From Fischerella sp. JS2 (GTDB lineage Bacteria; Cyanobacteriota; Cyanobacteriia; Cyanobacteriales; Nostocaceae), in the NCBI RefSeq assembly GCF_032393985.1, contig NZ_CP135918.1:496001-560000 (forward strand): DNA of 64,000 bases, written 5' to 3'. Positions 62,287-64,000 of this stretch are shown piece by piece. The position numbers and the translations under genes are program-made. Each line of letters begins with the position of its first letter. Within the stretch, counting starts at the first letter, position 1. Under the pieces are notes generated by a model, which worked only from the letters and a program-made list of their open reading frames with translations, ran no database searches and was not told where the DNA came from.

Positions 62287-62744
62287 ACAAAAATTACAAT
62301 TCGCAGCTAAAATTTGGGTTTTGGCTCCCATTTTCATCTAATTAACACGTATTATCTCGGTTAAGCACGTGCTTTTTATAGCAATACATGTTCTTTTTTA
62401 CATTTACAAAAGACAGTAGCAATTACAGTCGCACCTTGAGAAACGGAATTAATTTTGGGAATAAAAGCAGGATGGATAACCAACAACTATTGTTACTACT
62501 TATGACATTTATAAATCAGTATTAGTAAGTCAGAAATCAAGCGATCGCGATTTTGCCAAAACAATGGAGAACATATATTTTTACCATTGAGAAAAATCGT
62601 CAATATCTGCTTTTTTCTTTCATTATTTCCCGATATCATTTTTTTGCTAATTATTTGTCCAAAAAAGCACGAACTGTGGCAATCTGGGAAACAGAACGTT
62701 TTCAAATCCGATATTTTCGCTACGGCAAAATTACCTAAAAGATT
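62287..62744. other. Intergenic upstream of ispG
   Basis: About 460 bases. Small overlapping ORFs on both strands (62496-62750, 62553-62738) have no recognisable features and contradict each other. Probably holds the divergent promoters of ispG and the hydrolase. Confidence 0.45.
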
Positions 62745-63971
62745 ATGCAAACTCTGCCTACACCCATTACTGCAAATACTTTATCCAGTCAACCTACTTT
62801 TGACACAACAATTAAAAGACGAAAAACCCGTCCAGTAAAAGTAGGAAATGTCACCATTGGGGGGGGACATCCCGTAGTGGTGCAATCTATGATCAACGAG
62901 GATACTCTTGATATTGATGGTTCTGTTGCCGCAATTCGGGGTCTACATGAGATAGGTTGTGAAATTGTTCGTGTTACAGTACCAAGTATGGCTCATGCCA
63001 AAGCTTTGGCAGAAATTAAACAAAAATTAATCAAAACTTATCAAGATGTGCCGATTGTTGCTGATGTGCATCACAATGGCATGAAAATTGCTTTAGAAGT
63101 TGCTAAGCACATAGAGAAAGTACGGATAAATCCAGGACTGTATGTATTTGAAAAACCAAATCCCACCAGAACCGAATACACCAAAGTCGAATTTGACGAA
63201 ATAGGTGAAAAAATCCGCGAAACTCTAGAACCATTAGTAATTTCTTTGCGCGATCAAGGCAAAGCCATGCGAATTGGGGTAAATCATGGTTCTCTTGCTG
63301 AAAGAATGCTGTTTACTTACGGCGACACACCAGAAGGGATGGTGCAATCTGCCATAGAATTTATCCGGATTTGTGAATCTTTAGACTTCCGTAACCTAGT
63401 GATTTCTCTGAAAGCCTCACGAGTACCAGTGATGGTTGCTGCTTATCGTCTTATGGTACAGCGAATGGATGAGTTGGGTATGGATTACCCCTTACACTTG
63501 GGTGTAACAGAAGCTGGAGATGGTGAATACGGAAGAATTAAATCCACTGCTGGGATTGCTACTTTGTTAGCTGATGGCATTGGCGATACAATTCGGGTAT
63601 CGCTGACTGAATCTCCAGAAAAAGAAATTCCAGTCTGCTACAGTATTCTGCAAGCCTTAGGATTGCGGAAAACAATGGTCGAGTATGTCGCTTGTCCTTC
63701 CTGCGGACGTACTTTATTTAACCTAGAAGAAGTATTGCATAAAGTCCGTGAAGCTACTAAGCATCTCACTGGGCTTGACATTGCAGTCATGGGTTGCATT
63801 GTAAATGGCCCTGGAGAGATGGCAGATGCCGACTATGGTTATGTCGGTAAGACTCCAGGTTATATTTCTCTTTATCGTGGTAGAGAAGAAATCAAAAAAG
63901 TCCCAGAAGTTCAGGGTGTAGAGGAGTTAATCAATTTGATTAAAGCAGATGGACGCTGGGTAGAACCGTGA
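62745..63971 (+). CDS. ispG: 4-hydroxy-3-methylbut-2-enyl-diphosphate synthase (ferredoxin)
   Basis: Penultimate MEP-pathway step: reductive ring opening of methylerythritol cyclodiphosphate by a 4Fe-4S enzyme that takes electrons from ferredoxin in cyanobacteria. 408 residues, complete. [17 protein letters not shown]-like start, [27 protein letters not shown] (substrate barrel), [11 protein letters not shown]. The C-terminal Fe-S ligands are in [13 protein letters not shown] and [20 protein letters not shown]. Two-domain bacterial/cyanobacterial form without the long plant insert. Confidence 0.96.
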   Translation: MQTLPTPITANTLSSQPTFDTTIKRRKTRPVKVGNVTIGGGHPVVVQSMINEDTLDIDGSVAAIRGLHEIGCEIVRVTVPSMAHAKALAEIKQKLIKTYQDVPIVADVHHNGMKIALEVAKHIEKVRINPGLYVFEKPNPTRTEYTKVEFDEIGEKIRETLEPLVISLRDQGKAMRIGVNHGSLAERMLFTYGDTPEGMVQSAIEFIRICESLDFRNLVISLKASRVPVMVAAYRLMVQRMDELGMDYPLHLGVTEAGDGEYGRIKSTAGIATLLADGIGDTIRVSLTESPEKEIPVCYSILQALGLRKTMVEYVACPSCGRTLFNLEEVLHKVREATKHLTGLDIAVMGCIVNGPGEMADADYGYVGKTPGYISLYRGREEIKKVPEVQGVEELINLIKADGRWVEP

Positions 63972-64000
63972 AGAAATTAGGGATCGGGGATCGGGAAGGA

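Noticed and set aside
62496-62838. Overlapping small ORFs before ispG
   Set aside because: They lie on opposite strands or in a different frame from ispG and have no supporting features.

Overview
The window is chromosomal DNA from a filamentous, probably heterocyst-forming cyanobacterium of the Nostocales type. The evidence is: abundant GCGATCGC (HIP1) octamers; heptamer tandem repeats of the kind known from heterocystous cyanobacteria; high-light-inducible (CAB-like) proteins; a CRR6-type NDH-1 assembly factor; ferredoxin-type IspG; an FHA-domain penicillin-binding protein; and many scattered palindromic repeats. No rRNA, tRNA, CRISPR array or prophage was found. Nearly everything looks chromosomal and vertically inherited. 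The exceptions are one IS1-like element, several MITEs and a few decayed genes.

Layout. 0-4 kb: a cut-off PBP (minus), a Pro/Thr-repeat secreted protein, lspA and bioY. 4-9.5 kb: an AT-rich spacer with a candidate Pho box, then pstS-pstC-pstA-pstB, a high-affinity phosphate uptake operon. 10-13.2 kb: a 1042-residue membrane protein with seven ~80-residue repeats. 13.7-14.2 kb: two tandem hli genes. 14.3-18.9 kb: a minus-strand cluster of histidine kinase, Ras-like GTPase, membrane OmpA/BON protein and coiled-coil protein. 19.3-21.8 kb: an SLC13/ArsB-like permease and a universal-stress-like protein. 21.9-23 kb: a minus-strand c-di-AMP (ydaO-type) riboswitch and terminator in front of the remains of a nitrate/bicarbonate-type ABC transporter. 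23.3-28.2 kb: an amino-acid-type solute-binding protein, a CoaT-like metal P-type ATPase behind a MerR-type operator, and a WD40/pentapeptide protein. 28.4-34.6 kb: an SbcD-like phosphoesterase, cysH, and an adenylation-carrier-thioesterase NRPS with a companion protein. 35-41.8 kb: a GAF histidine kinase, an SDR plus FMN-reductase pair, an IS1-like element next to a truncated gene, fdhD and a TPR protein. 41.8-51 kb: sfsA, aldehyde dehydrogenase, a Spy-like protein, ridA, nudix, malQ, a DUF39 homocysteine-biosynthesis protein and a basic-tailed unknown. 51-64 kb: a TPR protein, a GDT1-family Mn exporter with a structured leader, CRR6, a glycosyltransferase, ispD, scpB, a DUF760 protein, an HtrA protease, LysM-M23 peptidase, a cysteine hydrolase and ispG.

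The most interesting points are: (1) the c-di-AMP riboswitch with an 81-nt low-complexity insert, ahead of an ABC operon whose genes have lost their middles; (2) the GTPase/OmpA/coiled-coil cluster, which may couple a cytoplasmic GTPase switch to peptidoglycan; (3) three mutually exclusive RNA stems in the leader of the Mn-exporter gene; (4) an intergenic-type repeat inserted in frame into the metal ATPase; (5) two MITEs whose terminal bases supply the stop codons of neighbouring genes; (6) a stand-alone A-T-TE synthetase. All calls come from reading the sequence; no database search was run.
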